Source: Hyaloscypha bicolor E
Lineage: Eukaryota > Ascomycota > Leotiomycetes > Helotiales > Hyaloscyphaceae
NCBI RefSeq assembly: GCF_002865645.1
Contig: NW_020194684.1
Coordinates: 2,981,030 to 3,045,029 of the forward strand
Direction of reading: 5' to 3'
Length of the DNA stretch: 64,000 bases
Shown: piece after piece, positions 1 to 13,187 of the stretch
Layout: each line of letters opens with the position of its first letter
Numbering within the stretch: the stretch's first letter is position 1
Translations under genes and position numbers: made by a program
Notes under the pieces: generated by a model
What the model saw: the letters and a program-made list of their open reading frames with translations, nothing else
Told to the model about the DNA's origin: nothing
Database searches by the model: none

Positions 1-2837
1 AAAGAAAGAAGTATTTCTTTCTTGGATCGGGAATACCGAAATCGGAATTATAAAGATAATATTTGAGAATCTAGTAGAAGTATTTAAGGAGAAGAACTAT
101 TTAATATATTAGTATATATATTAAGATCCCAAATATAATATAAAAGTAAATAGGAAAAGGGAAGAGGCTATAAAAGATAATAAAAATATAATATAGAAAA
201 AAAGATTAAAATACGAGTTATAGGGCTCTTATATAGTAGGGTATTTCTGGTATAAATAAGGTATTTTGGCTTGGGCTATCTATTATATCTACTAGTAATA
301 CTCTTATATCTGATTCAATCTTATATAAACTATAAAAGCCCAAAATATATCCTTCTCTTCTATTGAAACTATATCCTTATATAGTAAATTCGGTAATAAC
401 CAGATCTCTAGTATAGAACTCAACTGGTATTAATAGTAGGCCAATAAGTTCTTCCGTATATAGAGAGCCTTTATAAAGGAAAGGGAAGCCGTCTGTTCTA
501 ATATTCTAGTCCGGTCTTATATTAATTTAGATAAGAGTTTTTATATCTTATTTAAGGGATATAGAATTCTTTATATTCTTAGTTATTAGTCCAGTTTTAT
601 AGAGCCAATATATTGCCTCAACCTCTCTATCTATAAGATAAAGCCTATATCTATAATATATCTTTAATTTGAGGTTATTCTCGAAATAATTCGTCTCTTT
701 AAAAGAGAAGAAACTTGAGGTATTAAGATATCCTTGAATTAAGATCTTGGTATCCTGCTTAACTTCTTGTTCTTTAGGGCTAATATAATATTCTATAAGC
801 TTGGGTTAACTTTTATTAATAAATCGGAAACTATTATAGTCGAGATCTACTATCTATAATAAATAATACTCGAAATAGTAGATATTAATAGAGGGTTCTA
901 AAGTTATAGGGGGATCGCCCTTAGTTCTTAAGGTTATATTATCTTCTATAACAGGATTTTCGTTATTTATAGGAATGAATAGAGTATTTTCTACTACTAT
1001 ATTAGAGATAATAGTCGGATCTGGCTCTAAGGCCCTATTAAATATATTAGGAAAATTATTATAGACTTTTGTTTTCTTTATTAAAAAGTTATAATTAGGG
1101 TTATCCGAATTAGAACATTTTATTAGGCCCAATTTCGCAGTAATTACCGCTTTTATAGGCTATATTATTAGCTAATAAAAAGAGTTAGAAAATAGATTTA
1201 TTATCTGCTATATAAACTCTACTAGTATTATATACTTACTATCCCTTTATTAGTCTCTTAGTTAATATTATAATATAATTAAGAATATTTGGAGAAATAT
1301 AAAAGGGGTATATGAAAATAGAAAAGTAGATAGAAAGAGAACTAGCTATAAAAGTAGTTAGAGGAATAGGATTAAAAGACTTTAAATATATTTTAAATTA
1401 TAACTTTTCTATATTACATTTAAGTAATAGAAATAGATTATAAAGTATTAAAACGGATTGGCTTATATTTAGAAATAAGAATAAATAGATATATAAAGAA
1501 TTAGAAACTTGTAATATAGAAGATATTATAGATTCTCCTGAAAAAGGGCTTATTTAGAGATATTAATAACTTTTGAATACTCTCTTATTTATTCTAATAT
1601 AGTTATTATAAATATTATAGTATATTTGGCCTCTATTACTATCTTTTTATATATTATACTCTTTCTTCTTTCTCGGAATATTTCGAAATCTATATTAAAG
1701 ATATTTTCTAGTAAAAGAGTTCGTTTTAGTAAGTAAACTATTATATAATAACTTATATTCGGTATACCGGCTATACTAGTAAATAAAAACTTCTAACTAG
1801 TTTAGAGAAGTATAGTATATAAGAATAGAGAAAGTATTAAAATATAGTATTATTAATTTTATAATTTATATAAATATCCTTAAAGAAACCAGTAAAAATA
1901 ATATATTTAGTAAAAGAATTACTAGAGTAGAAAGAATATAAATAATATCTATATAGTTATAGAGGTAATAAGTCCTATTAATCTACTAAGGAGGCTTTAT
2001 AGTTCGAATTAATCTGGGAGATTATTAGAGGTATTAGGTAGGATATAATTTACCTAGCTTAAAGAATTGAGTTTCGAGTCTGGAATAGGTTAGTAATTTA
2101 ATATACTATAAATAATACCTAGTCCAGTAATAAAAAGAGAGCTTGAAAAGTAACCTTATATAAGTCTTTTTTAGGAATAGATTATTAAGAACCTTAGAAG
2201 TATAAATCTCGAGTCTATTATAAATATTAGCCTATAGGGTAAGAGCTTTCGGGAAATACCGAAGTAAATAAAGGATTTGCTTTCTTATAAATATTTCTAT
2301 TATATAATTAAGGTATTATAGTTAATAGTAAGGCTAAAGAGAAGAGCTCGGGTTCTAATTATAAGAATTATAATTAATTATAAAATGTTTTATTATATAA
2401 TCTAATAAAGTATAGTTTAGTAGCCGGTAGCTAGTAGTTAATCCGGTAGTCGGTAGTCGGTTTGGTATTTGAGCCTCCTTATATATTAAGCCTCTTTATA
2501 TATTAAGCCTTATTATATATTAGGCCTACTAGTATAATTTCCGGGATTTAGATCCTATTTATTTCTATTTTTAAATAGTTCTATATTAATATAAATCCTT
2601 TCGAGTTTGTATTCTATATCCTTTATAAGCTCGATATTATCTAGCTCTATATTGGAATTATAGATGGATTTATAGCTTTTTTTCAAGGCTTATAATATCT
2701 TACCTATATTATAACCTTAGGGTTAATATATAGATTATTCTCGTTTATTAATTGTTTTTAGATCTAAATATCTCGGGAGTTATTATAAGCTATAGTATTT
2801 GAAAATAAAAGCTTAGATTCTGAGATTTATAGTTAAG

Positions 2838-3305
2838 TTACTAAATAGTATCTGGTATTTAATATCTGAATATCTAATATTTGGCAGATTAAGTATCTGG
2901 ATATCTGGTACCTAGTATAATATCTGGTATTTAGTAAGTTAGGTATCTGGTATCTAAGTATTTAAGTATCTAGTATCTAGTATCTGGTATCTGGTATAGT
3001 ATCTGGTATTTAGTAAGTTGGGTATCTGGTATCTGAGTATCTGGTATCTAAATACCTGGTATCTAAATACCTGGTATCTAAATACCTGGTATCTAAATAC
3101 CTGATATTTAAGTAACTAATATCTAAGTATCTGGTATTTAAATAACTAGTATCTGGTATCTAAGTATCTAATATCTGATATCTAATATAGTATTTAGTAT
3201 TTAGTAAATTGGATATCTAATATCTAAATAACTAATATCTAAATATCTGGTATTTAAGTAACTAGTATCTGAGTATTTAAGTATCTGGTATCTAAATATC
3301 TTATA
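2838..3305. repeat. TATCTGG-core minisatellite array
   Basis: Degenerate tandem array built on TATCTGG and TATCTAA words. A perfect 15-bp unit, CTGGTATCTAAATAC, is repeated four times at 3,041-3,100. A higher-order unit containing the words ATTTAGTAAGTT and TATCTGGTATCT recurs near 2,930, 3,005 and 3,195. The plus strand carries the TATCTGG sense, opposite to the array at 9.6 kb. Confidence 0.9.
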
Positions 3306-6300
3306 TTAGGTAATATAATACGGCAAATCATACTTTATTAAAATTACTTTATTTTAATAGTTTTAATATTTTAGTTATATAGTAAAGGCTAGGGCCTCTT
3401 ATATATAACTTATAAGAATTATATAAGAAAGCTAGTTTTTCTAAAGTTCTAGAAAATAATTCCTCTTTAATATTTAATTAATTGAGCTTTTATATACTAT
3501 ATACTATTTATATTTTACTATTTATACTTTTAATCTTATTATTTTACTATTAAGTTATATTTTGTATTCTAATATACTTTATATAGGTTTTTGTTTTATT
3601 ATAGTTTCCCTTCTATAATAAGTATATAAAATTAGTAAATAGCAGAAAACGGACTGGGCTACTTTTAGTAAGTTCTTTAGGGCTATAATAAAATAGTTAG
3701 GGGTAGTTTAAAAAGGCTTTAGTATTACTAACTAAACTAGGTAAAAGAGTAATTTTCCTTTATATATAGATATTCTATAAACTATAGTACCTTAAAATAT
3801 AGAATTTTATAATATTATTAATATTTAATTAGTTAGTATTATATAACTATATTATAATTCTAGTACCTATAAAGGCTTATATTATAGCTTATTAATAAAA
3901 ATCGGCCAATTATAAGAATATAGAATTTTATAGTATTATTATTCTTATTTAAGATAATACTTTAGTAAATAGTTTAGTAAGATTCTAAGAATTTCTATAT
4001 TACTATTAAAATATAAAAGAAATAAGAATACTATTAATTTCTGGAAAAGAGCCTTTCTAGATTAATTTATATAATCTATAATCTTTTTAGATAAGCTATA
4101 AAAATAAATATAGATTTAGAAAGATTTCTGGCCCTAAATATATATATCTTCTAAATTCAAACTTTAGCTATTTCCCTATCTTACTTCTCTTTCTCTAAAT
4201 ACTCTTATTATTTTAGCTGTTTTCTCTTAATCTCTTTTTTCTTATTCTTCCCGTTAGTAATATTAAATAAGAAATCGGTAATTTCTTAATATATTTAGAA
4301 AGTATAATATATCTTTTTTTTAATTCTATTATTAAAAGCTATAAGACTTTTAATATATACTATATAAGTCTGGCTATTCTAATAGCCTTTACTAATAGTC
4401 TAATCCTACTAGTCCGGAGTCTATAATAGATTAAATATATAAATATTATTTGCTTTTTAGATATTATATTCTATAGAGAGGAGTTTTATATTAGAAATAA
4501 GAATAAGGATATTATAAGCCTCCTTATTCTTATATAAATTGTTTTTATTAGTTTTCTTATTAAAAGACCTAACTAATATATTTCTTTCCTTATTAGGAAT
4601 CCCTAAATAAAGAATAACTACTAGTATATTTTTATATTTATAAAAGAACTATTATAGTAAATAATAAATCAGATAATAACTAGCCTTTTATCTAATTTAA
4701 GAATAAGAAATAGATATTTACTAGGTAAAGAAAAACTATTATAGATAGGCTATTATATTTAATAATTATCTTTTATAATTTTGAATTTATTATTAAATAT
4801 TATTTTATTTTATTTAGAAATTTATTAAGTTCCTGGAATTTTTAACTACTTTTTATAAACTAAAAGAAGTACTTGCTATATTATATTAAGTTAATATATT
4901 CCTTATTTATTATTATATAAAGTAATAGATTCTGGATAGTACTAGTAAGAAAGTTAATCTCTTTACTAGTTTCTTTAGTAAATTAGAGTATTTATATAAA
5001 TACTAGAAATAATATATAGAAACGGATTTAAATAAAGATAGTATTATTTCTTAGATTAGAATTATTATAAATAAATTGAGGTTACTTTTTACTATTATTA
5101 ATCTACTAATCTATTCTTGACTTCTATATAGTATCTACTCTTTCCTTTACCTTAGCTACTAGTATTTGGATATAAAAAAGATACTTTTTATTTATATTAA
5201 CTATTATAAATTTTATTACTAGTTTTAATAGATTAATTATTGGCTTTCTAAACTATAAGTTAATTACTCTTTAAAAGAATATAATTAGAAATAAGGCTAT
5301 ATTTAGATCTTTAGAATAAGCTTATTACTTTTGCTTTTTCAAGTTCAATTTCTTTTTAGTTAATTATCTATTTATTATCCGAATATTTTCTCTAAAAAGT
5401 TCTTTTTCTTTAAATAAGTTAGTATACTGCTTTATAAGAAATTCGATATTTATTATATAGCTAGGATATCTCTCATTTATTAGTATTAACTATTTAGGAT
5501 CTTGGAATAACTTAATTAGATATATAAAATCTTTAATAGTTTTAATAATCGGAATTCTAGAAAAACTAATTATATTTAAATATATTCTATATTCGGATTA
5601 TAGGTTTATCTATTTGAAAAACCACTTATAATATAATAATTCGGGATTTCGGGACTTATAGAACTTGTTTCAGATAATAACAGACTAGAAGAAATAATTA
5701 TTAATATAAGATCTATAGATCGGGAATTCTTTAATTTTTAAATAGATAGAAATATTAGAAGCTATAAGAATAATAAAACGAATATAGTAGTTCTTATTTC
5801 TATTATAGAAAAATTACTTTTTTATATTCTCGTTTCCCGAAGTTTGGGTTATAAAGAAATACTTTAAGTATTTATAATACTTAATAAATAGTTATATCTA
5901 GAATACTTCCGGTTATAAGAAACTAGAATCAAATATTACTTTATACTTGTTTTTCTATTAAGGAATAAGTTTTGGAGAAATAATAATAAAGACTAAACCA
6001 ATATTAATTATATTAAATAATAGAACCAAAAGAGATCTTTTAATATATAGGTATTAGATATCTTATATTTCCTAAAAGAGATACCGGATATCCTTAAGTT
6101 AAGGGTTCTTTTTAGTTCTAATATTAAGATATCTATTATATATCTCTAGAATTACTAATATATTATATAATTTTAGTATATTTTAGCCTATAGTAATAAT
6201 TATATTTTAAATCCAGTAGTATAGTATAGCTTTATATATCTTATTCAGACTAATTCTATTAGTTAGAATACCTCTATAGATACCTATAGTCTTTATCTTA

Positions 6301-6646
6301 AATATATATTATATAATATAAGCCTAGTATAGTTATATTTATCTCTTTAATTTAAGGTATTTAATAAACTAGTCTTTATTATAATATATATATTTCGAGT
6401 TATAGCTATAAAAGAACTCATATATTTCTAACTAGCTTTTATTAGTAAAATATATTATAGAAGAAATATTATTAATATTATTAAAGCTATAAATACTATA
6501 ATATTAGTAAACTATACTATTAACTAAGAAATCTATTTATAGAAATATTAGTAGAAAGATTTATAAGTTACTATTATTAAAAGTAAATATTTCGCCTATA
6601 AGGTCGGGATCTACCTCCTTATTATTAGATCTAAAAAGAGGTAGTA

Positions 6647-6701
6647 AAGAACTATATTAAGGTAAAGAATTATATTAAGATAAAGAATTATATTAAGGTA
6701 A
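6647..6701. repeat. Three-copy 18-bp tandem repeat
   Basis: The unit AAAGAACTATATTAAGGT is followed by two near-identical copies differing by C/T and G/A changes, then by a decayed fourth. The repeat lies inside the AT-rich block. No function is suggested. Confidence 0.7.
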
Positions 6702-9056
6702 AGAAATATATATATTATTATTATTCCGAACTAATATAGTTAGAGAAAATAGGTAAACTAATACTCTACTAATAGAATTACTAGATAGATTACCGGAAAT
6801 AAATAAATTCAGTATATTAAAGTATGAGTTTATAGTAGGAAGAATTATATTAGTATTTAGCTTTAGATTAAAGATATAGAAATCTATAATAAAAGAAGTT
6901 AGTAAAACCGAAATAGAAAATAAGCTTGAGTTTTATAAAACCGAAATATAATTATAAAAGCTAAAAATATTATAGATAATAATAAACTTTGGGTTTTATA
7001 GAAGCTAATAGTATTTATAGATATAGCTAAGCTAAAGATTATTACCTGAAAAAGTAATATTAAACTCGGAATATAATATACTATAGAATAATTTAAAGTT
7101 AAAATAATAAGTTTAAATATCTTCTATATTTCGATTTTAGAAGTTTTAAGATAAGAAAGCCCCTATATAATAGTTATAAGAACTCTATAGTATATTAATA
7201 AAAATCTGAGTTCTACTATCTCTAAAATAAATCCATAGTATAACCTGAGAAAAAATAGTTAAAAAAGTAAGAGACTAGTTAATAGAGGAAGCTATAGTTT
7301 TAGAAGTAGTAAATATTTTAGGTTAGGAGATTTTACTTAAATTAGAAGGTAAATAGATATAGAAACTTGGCTTAATAAGAAATAGTAGTAATTATAAATA
7401 AAATATTAGTATTACTATAATCTAATAAGGCTAGAAATAGGTATAATATACTTAAGCTTTCCTAAATAGTAGAAATAAGCCTGGAATTTTTACTAGTATC
7501 TTAGCTAGAAATAATTCAAGTATATAAAGATCTATAGAAAGAGGTATTAGTACCTAAGTAAATAGATAAATTAGATAAGGGAAATATACTAGTACTAGTA
7601 ATATAATAATAGAGATAAGATTGGAATTACTATATTTATAGAGAGGTTAGCTAAACGAATATACTAAAAAGAGAAAATAACTCTATTATATAACTATATA
7701 ATAAATAAATTCAATTCCGGTAATAGAGCCCTAAAGAAAGAAATAAGATACTATTACTAAATTCACTTTTACTAAGTTTAAAATAAAAGAATATATAAGC
7801 TAATATATAGATATAATTAGATAAGAGTTAATCCAATTATTATAAATAAGGTAAGGTAATATATATATTAAATAGAGCTTTGAAAACCAAGACTAAATAT
7901 ATTTAGGAAATATAGTAATAGATATATACTTTCTATAAAGAGAAAATTTAGTAGGTATTCTAATTATAGTCTCGGCTTAAGGCTTAGTAATATTTGTATT
8001 CTATAGTATCTAGATAAAAATAACTAGATATCTAGCTAAAATATTTAAATAAAAGTACTATTATATCTATTCTAATAAAACTAATAGACTAAACCTGGCT
8101 ATTATATATATAATCTAGTAGTAGTCTATAACTAGATCTTATAAACCGACCTTATTCCGCCTTATTTTATATATTCTATATATTAAATAATAGTAAAATA
8201 AGCCCAAGAATATATTTTTATTAGGAAATAAAACTAATTAGAAATAAGTTATACTAATATTATAAACAAAAATAGTAATAAAGGAAACTAGTAGAAGAGA
8301 TAATAGTACCCTTAAATACTCTAAACCTTAGCCCTAATAAATACTAATAAAGATAAAGAATTAATCCAGATATTAATATAATAGAAATAAATAACTCTAA
8401 TAATATAGTAGAATAGCTTAGTAAACTAGTAAAAGAAGAAGAAGATCTAACTATAGCTAGCTATTCCGAACCTCTTAAGCTAAATAGAACTATTATAATA
8501 ATATAGTTTATAAATCCAAAGAACTATTAATAGAAAAGTAAAAAAAGGTTAAAAATATAATAGACGAGTTATAGATAAAGATTATAGATATGAAAATTAA
8601 TAAATAAAGGGATATATTAGCTTTATATAATAAAATATATAATATTTATTTATTAATATTAGATTCGAAATAAATAGATAAGGCTATAATAGCTATCGAG
8701 TTTTATATATTTAGATAATAAACTTGAGATAAACTCAGACTATACCTATAGAATCTTCTATTAAATTATAATAAACTTATATTATAGATTAATAATTTCT
8801 TTTAAATCTATATATCTTGAAATATATTTTATTAGAAGAACTAGTTATATTAACTAAGAAGCAAATTACAGATTATAGAGAATAATCCGAATAGTAAAAG
8901 AAAAACAGCCTATAATATAGGAGTTACTTTTCTAAAGAATAAGAAAAGGCCTGAAAATCCCGAAGAATAAAAAGACCTAGTAAAGAAAATATATAGTAAA
9001 AGAATCGAATCCTAAATATAGTATATTCGGGCTTAAAAGCCTCTTTTATTTATATA

Positions 9057-9278
9057 TTAAGATATTGAAATCTTATATAAATATATATCCGAATATATTA
9101 TAGCTATAATAATAGCCTTAATTAAGTCTATATATCTATTTACTACTATTATATCCGTCTTATACCTGTCTTTTACTCTCCTATAATAGATACTTATCCG
9201 GAAAGATAGAGATTTTATAGATATTAGAAAAAGCTTTAAGATATAGGATCTAGCTAAAAAATCCTTAATTAAGAGCAA
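9057..9278 (-). pseudogene. Gypsy-type integrase relic (fragment)
   Basis: A 73-codon minus-strand frame contains DIIVVNRYIDLIKAI. This resembles the integrase core of Ty3/Gypsy elements, where a hydrophobic strand is followed by VVDRxTKMAxxIP. The catalytic Asp would have become Asn, a change a single RIP transition (GAT to AAT) would produce. No initiator, neighbouring domains or LTRs could be tied to it. The assignment rests on one short motif and is moderate at best. Confidence 0.4.
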
Positions 9279-9635
9279 TTTCTAACTTAGAAATATAATT
9301 GGCCTATAGTAGATTAAAATAATATATATTAGGAACTAATTAATATTTAAACTAGTAATCTATTTAAGGAATAGGAAATAAAAGAGATATATTAAATTAG
9401 GGTATTAAGAAAGGGAAATAAATACAGGTATTATTATTTAAATTAAATAAATACAAATATAAGTACTAGTAATAAGAAGAGAATAATAGATAGATATAGG
9501 ATATAGAGTCGAAAGATATATATACTTATATAAAATATAGAAGAAGTAAGTAAAGGAAATATAAAGGTATTATAATAATATAAGTAGTATTTTAAAACTA
9601 AATAAGCTTCTATTAATTATTTAATCTCCCGAAAT

Positions 9636-10060
9636 ACTAGACTTCAGATACTAGACTCCAGATACCAGACTCTAGATACCAGATACCAAATGCCAGATAC
9701 CAGATACCAGACTCCAGATGCCAGATACTAGGTATTAGATGCCAAATACCAGACTCTAGATACCAGGCCAGATGCCAGATACCAAATACCGGATTCTAGA
9801 TACCAGACTCCAGATACTAGGCCAGATATTAGATATCAAATACCGGATTCCAGATACTAGATACTAGGTATCAGATACCAAATACCAGACTCCAGATACC
9901 AGACTCCAGATATTAGGCCAGATATTAGATACTAAATACCAGATACCAAATACCGGATTCCAGATACCAGATTCTAGATACTAGGCCAGATACCAGATAC
10001 TAAATACCGGATTCCAGATACCAGATACTAGATATCAGATATTAAAAACTAGATATCGAA
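9636..10060. repeat. CCAGATA-core minisatellite array
   Basis: Degenerate tandem array of CCAGATAC, CCAGACTC and CCAAATACCGGATTC words. It is the reverse-strand counterpart of the TATCTGG array at 2.8-3.3 kb. Internal units such as GGCCAGATATTAGATA recur several times at roughly 60-110 bp spacing. C/T variation between units is consistent with RIP. Confidence 0.9.
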
Positions 10061-13013
10061 ATACCGAATACTATCTAATTAGATAAATACTTAATTATTT
10101 AAATATAAACTGGAATAATATATAATATATTATCTCCAGATAATATAATACCGTTTATAAACCTATATAAGGTTTTTTTTTATAATTCCCTAGATTATAG
10201 TTTTAGGATATTCTAGTCTTATTATAAAAGTAATTTCATACTTGAAATAATTTCTAGACTTTACTAAGAGATTTTATATAAATAAAAGCCCTATTTTCCT
10301 ATTTCATTTTATAAATATATAATCTATTATATGATTTTTATATATTCTTTAAAGTTAAAATATATTTACTTCTATCTATTATTCTATATATATAAATGTT
10401 CCTAGTAAGTATAGAACTAAATATTCTAGTACCTGAATATTATTTTAATAATAGCTTATTTATTTTCTTCTTTTCTTTAATTATATTAGACATTTTATTA
10501 ACTCTTTATCTAGAAATATAATAGGAGTTTACTAGGCGACTTTTATAAAACTACTAAATAGCTAAAAAAAACTATATTTAAAGATAGTATAAAATAGAAG
10601 TAAATAATTAAGTAATTCTATAGCTAAGGAAAAGAAAACAAGTATAGTAATAGCCTAATATTAAGCTAGCCGAGCCGGCTTTATTTCAGTCTGTTTTTTT
10701 TAAAGAATTCTCTATATTTAAAAAGGATACTATAGATTTCCTATCTATAATTACTACTAATATTAAAAGATCCTATTTAGAAGTATTCTATATATATATT
10801 AATATAGAAGCTAAGTAGTCTCCCTATAAGATATATAGTATATTCTATCTAATCTATTAATTAGATAGCTTGAGTATTAAGGACTTTCGATTTCGGGATA
10901 GTAATTATCTATTTAGTTATTATAGTACTAATTCTGGTTATATTATTTCTTTATATACTACCTATATAGGAGATATTATAAAAGATAGAGTTCCAAAATA
11001 TTTATTAGGGAATTATATTAATATTATATAATATAATAAATATTTAAAAGAATTAAAGAATCTTATATTTATTAAAAAGGCTCTAATTATATACTCTTAC
11101 CTAATTAGATATATTATGAAATTAAATAAAAGTATTTAAAAAGAAATCAAATATAATAATATCCGGAACTACTTCTATATCTTTTATTAGAACTATAACT
11201 AACTATTATATATCCTGCCCTTAAGAGAATTAGTCTTTTATAAAGTAATAACGATTTCCTGGAAAGTGGAACAAGAACCGAGCTTATAGAATCTGGCTAG
11301 ATTTTATAAAATAAAAAAGATAAAAGTACTTACTATTCTATAATAGCTATATATAAATAATTCTCTATATTAATACTATATTCAAATAGATTATACTCTA
11401 TTAAATAAATAGAATAATAACTTTATACTAGTAGCTTTTAAGGAATATACTATTATTACCGAACCGGATATAGAAAATAGTAGAATAGGTTATATTATAG
11501 ACTTAGGAGGGGATTTATTCTCGAATAACTTAAATACTACTTTTAAAAAAGTAGAGCCGGAATTAATTCTGGGAAGTACTTTCTTTTTTAACTAGAATAA
11601 AGAGACCTATAATCCCTTAAATACTTTCTTTATAAAGATTATAAAAGTAGTTAAGATATTATAATAGGGTATTACTAGAAATAATAATATAGATAATAGG
11701 CCCTCTATTTATATACCTCAGATTAGATTCTATTCTATTACTAGTTTATATTCTATAAATTCTTATTAAGATAAAGATTTCTTTACTATTATATATTCTA
11801 TCTTATTTTCTTTTAGGATAGGAAGCTATATTAAAAACGAAATATTATAGAATAAGAGTCTGTTTTTTAAAGCTTTACTAAATAGGCTTTCAGCTATTAT
11901 AGTTATTAGTAAGAAGAATCCTAAACTACTAGCCATATATAATTTCTATTATTATTAATAATAAGAGCTAATAATTATTTCTAGGTTTATAAAATATTAT
12001 ATATTTATATTTTTATTATATAATACTATCCTACTTTATTAGACTAGTTTAGGTAATAGTTTTTAGGCTTAGTAAGAGGATTAAATATAAGTATAAGAAG
12101 ACCTATTTGGCCTATCTAATAATATAATTAAGTAGGCTACCAAGTAAATAAAGGCTAGTATTCTAATAAAAGACCCGATTATTATCCGTTTTATAGAAAA
12201 CTTGAAATTAATCTCGTTTTTTAATCCGGAATCCTTTAGATAGAAGCTATTAATATAATACGAGATCCTAAAACAGATTTCTTAATAAGATATTTCAGTA
12301 TAGTAGGTTATAATTAATCTTTTGAACTTATATAATAGTATAGTACTAAAGCTTATAGGAATTAGATTTAATACTTTACTATCTCTTATAGTAATATAAA
12401 TACTATAGTAATAGATAGTAATTAGTAATCCGGTTTATATTATTATATTCTTCTATATTATTCTAGAAGTATTTTTTTTTATTTACTATATTTAATATCT
12501 AGTAAGATAAATATCCTTAGTAAGATAATAAACTATTTTAGTATTATTAAAAAGAATAATTACCTTATTTTATATCTCTATATACTTATATAAATAGGTA
12601 GTAATATAGAATTTAATAAGCTCTATATATATATTCGTAAAAATAAAGCCTTTTAAGCTCGAATAATTACTTATATTAAGTTAATTATATCTGAATTAGT
12701 AAATATTACTATTATTTAAGTATTTAGAAAGTTTCCTATAATAGGCCTAGAAAGAGATAATAGAAGCTAATAATATATATATAATAGAACTCCTGACTTA
12801 GTATTTAATAGTAATAATAATATGGATATTAGAAGTAATAGGCCCCTTATTCTTCTAATAAGCTCTATAAAAGAATGAGAATTTTAGCTAAACTAAAATT
12901 CTAACTATATTATTTATAAATATTAAAAGTATAACTATACTATATACTACTATAAATATAACTACCCTAAATACAGGTTCTGTTTCCTAAAGAAATAACT
13001 TATAATTATAGTA

Positions 13014-13187
13014 GTTAATAAGCTCGGTAAGATTAAACTTATTTATAATAATATAAATATAAATAAGTATAACTATATTATTTATTCTATAATCCGGTCT
13101 AATAATAATATTACTTTTATCCCTAATAGGGCTAATACCCTTACTAAAGTATACTATATATTAAACTATATAATAAAACTCTTTTAA
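13014..13187 (+). pseudogene. Copia-type RNase H C-terminus relic
   Basis: An open stretch of 57 codons contains KLGKIKLIYNN, ININKYNYII and ITFIPNRANTLTKVYY, then a stop. The order matches the end of Ty1/Copia RNase H: a leucine-rich stretch, then (H)VDIHxHWLR, then I.WVPTxxMxADGLTKxL. ASN-THR for ASP-GLY in the LTK motif fits G-to-A mutation. The surrounding 11.0-13.2 kb is probably the same dead plus-strand element, but earlier domains are not legible. Confidence 0.5.
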
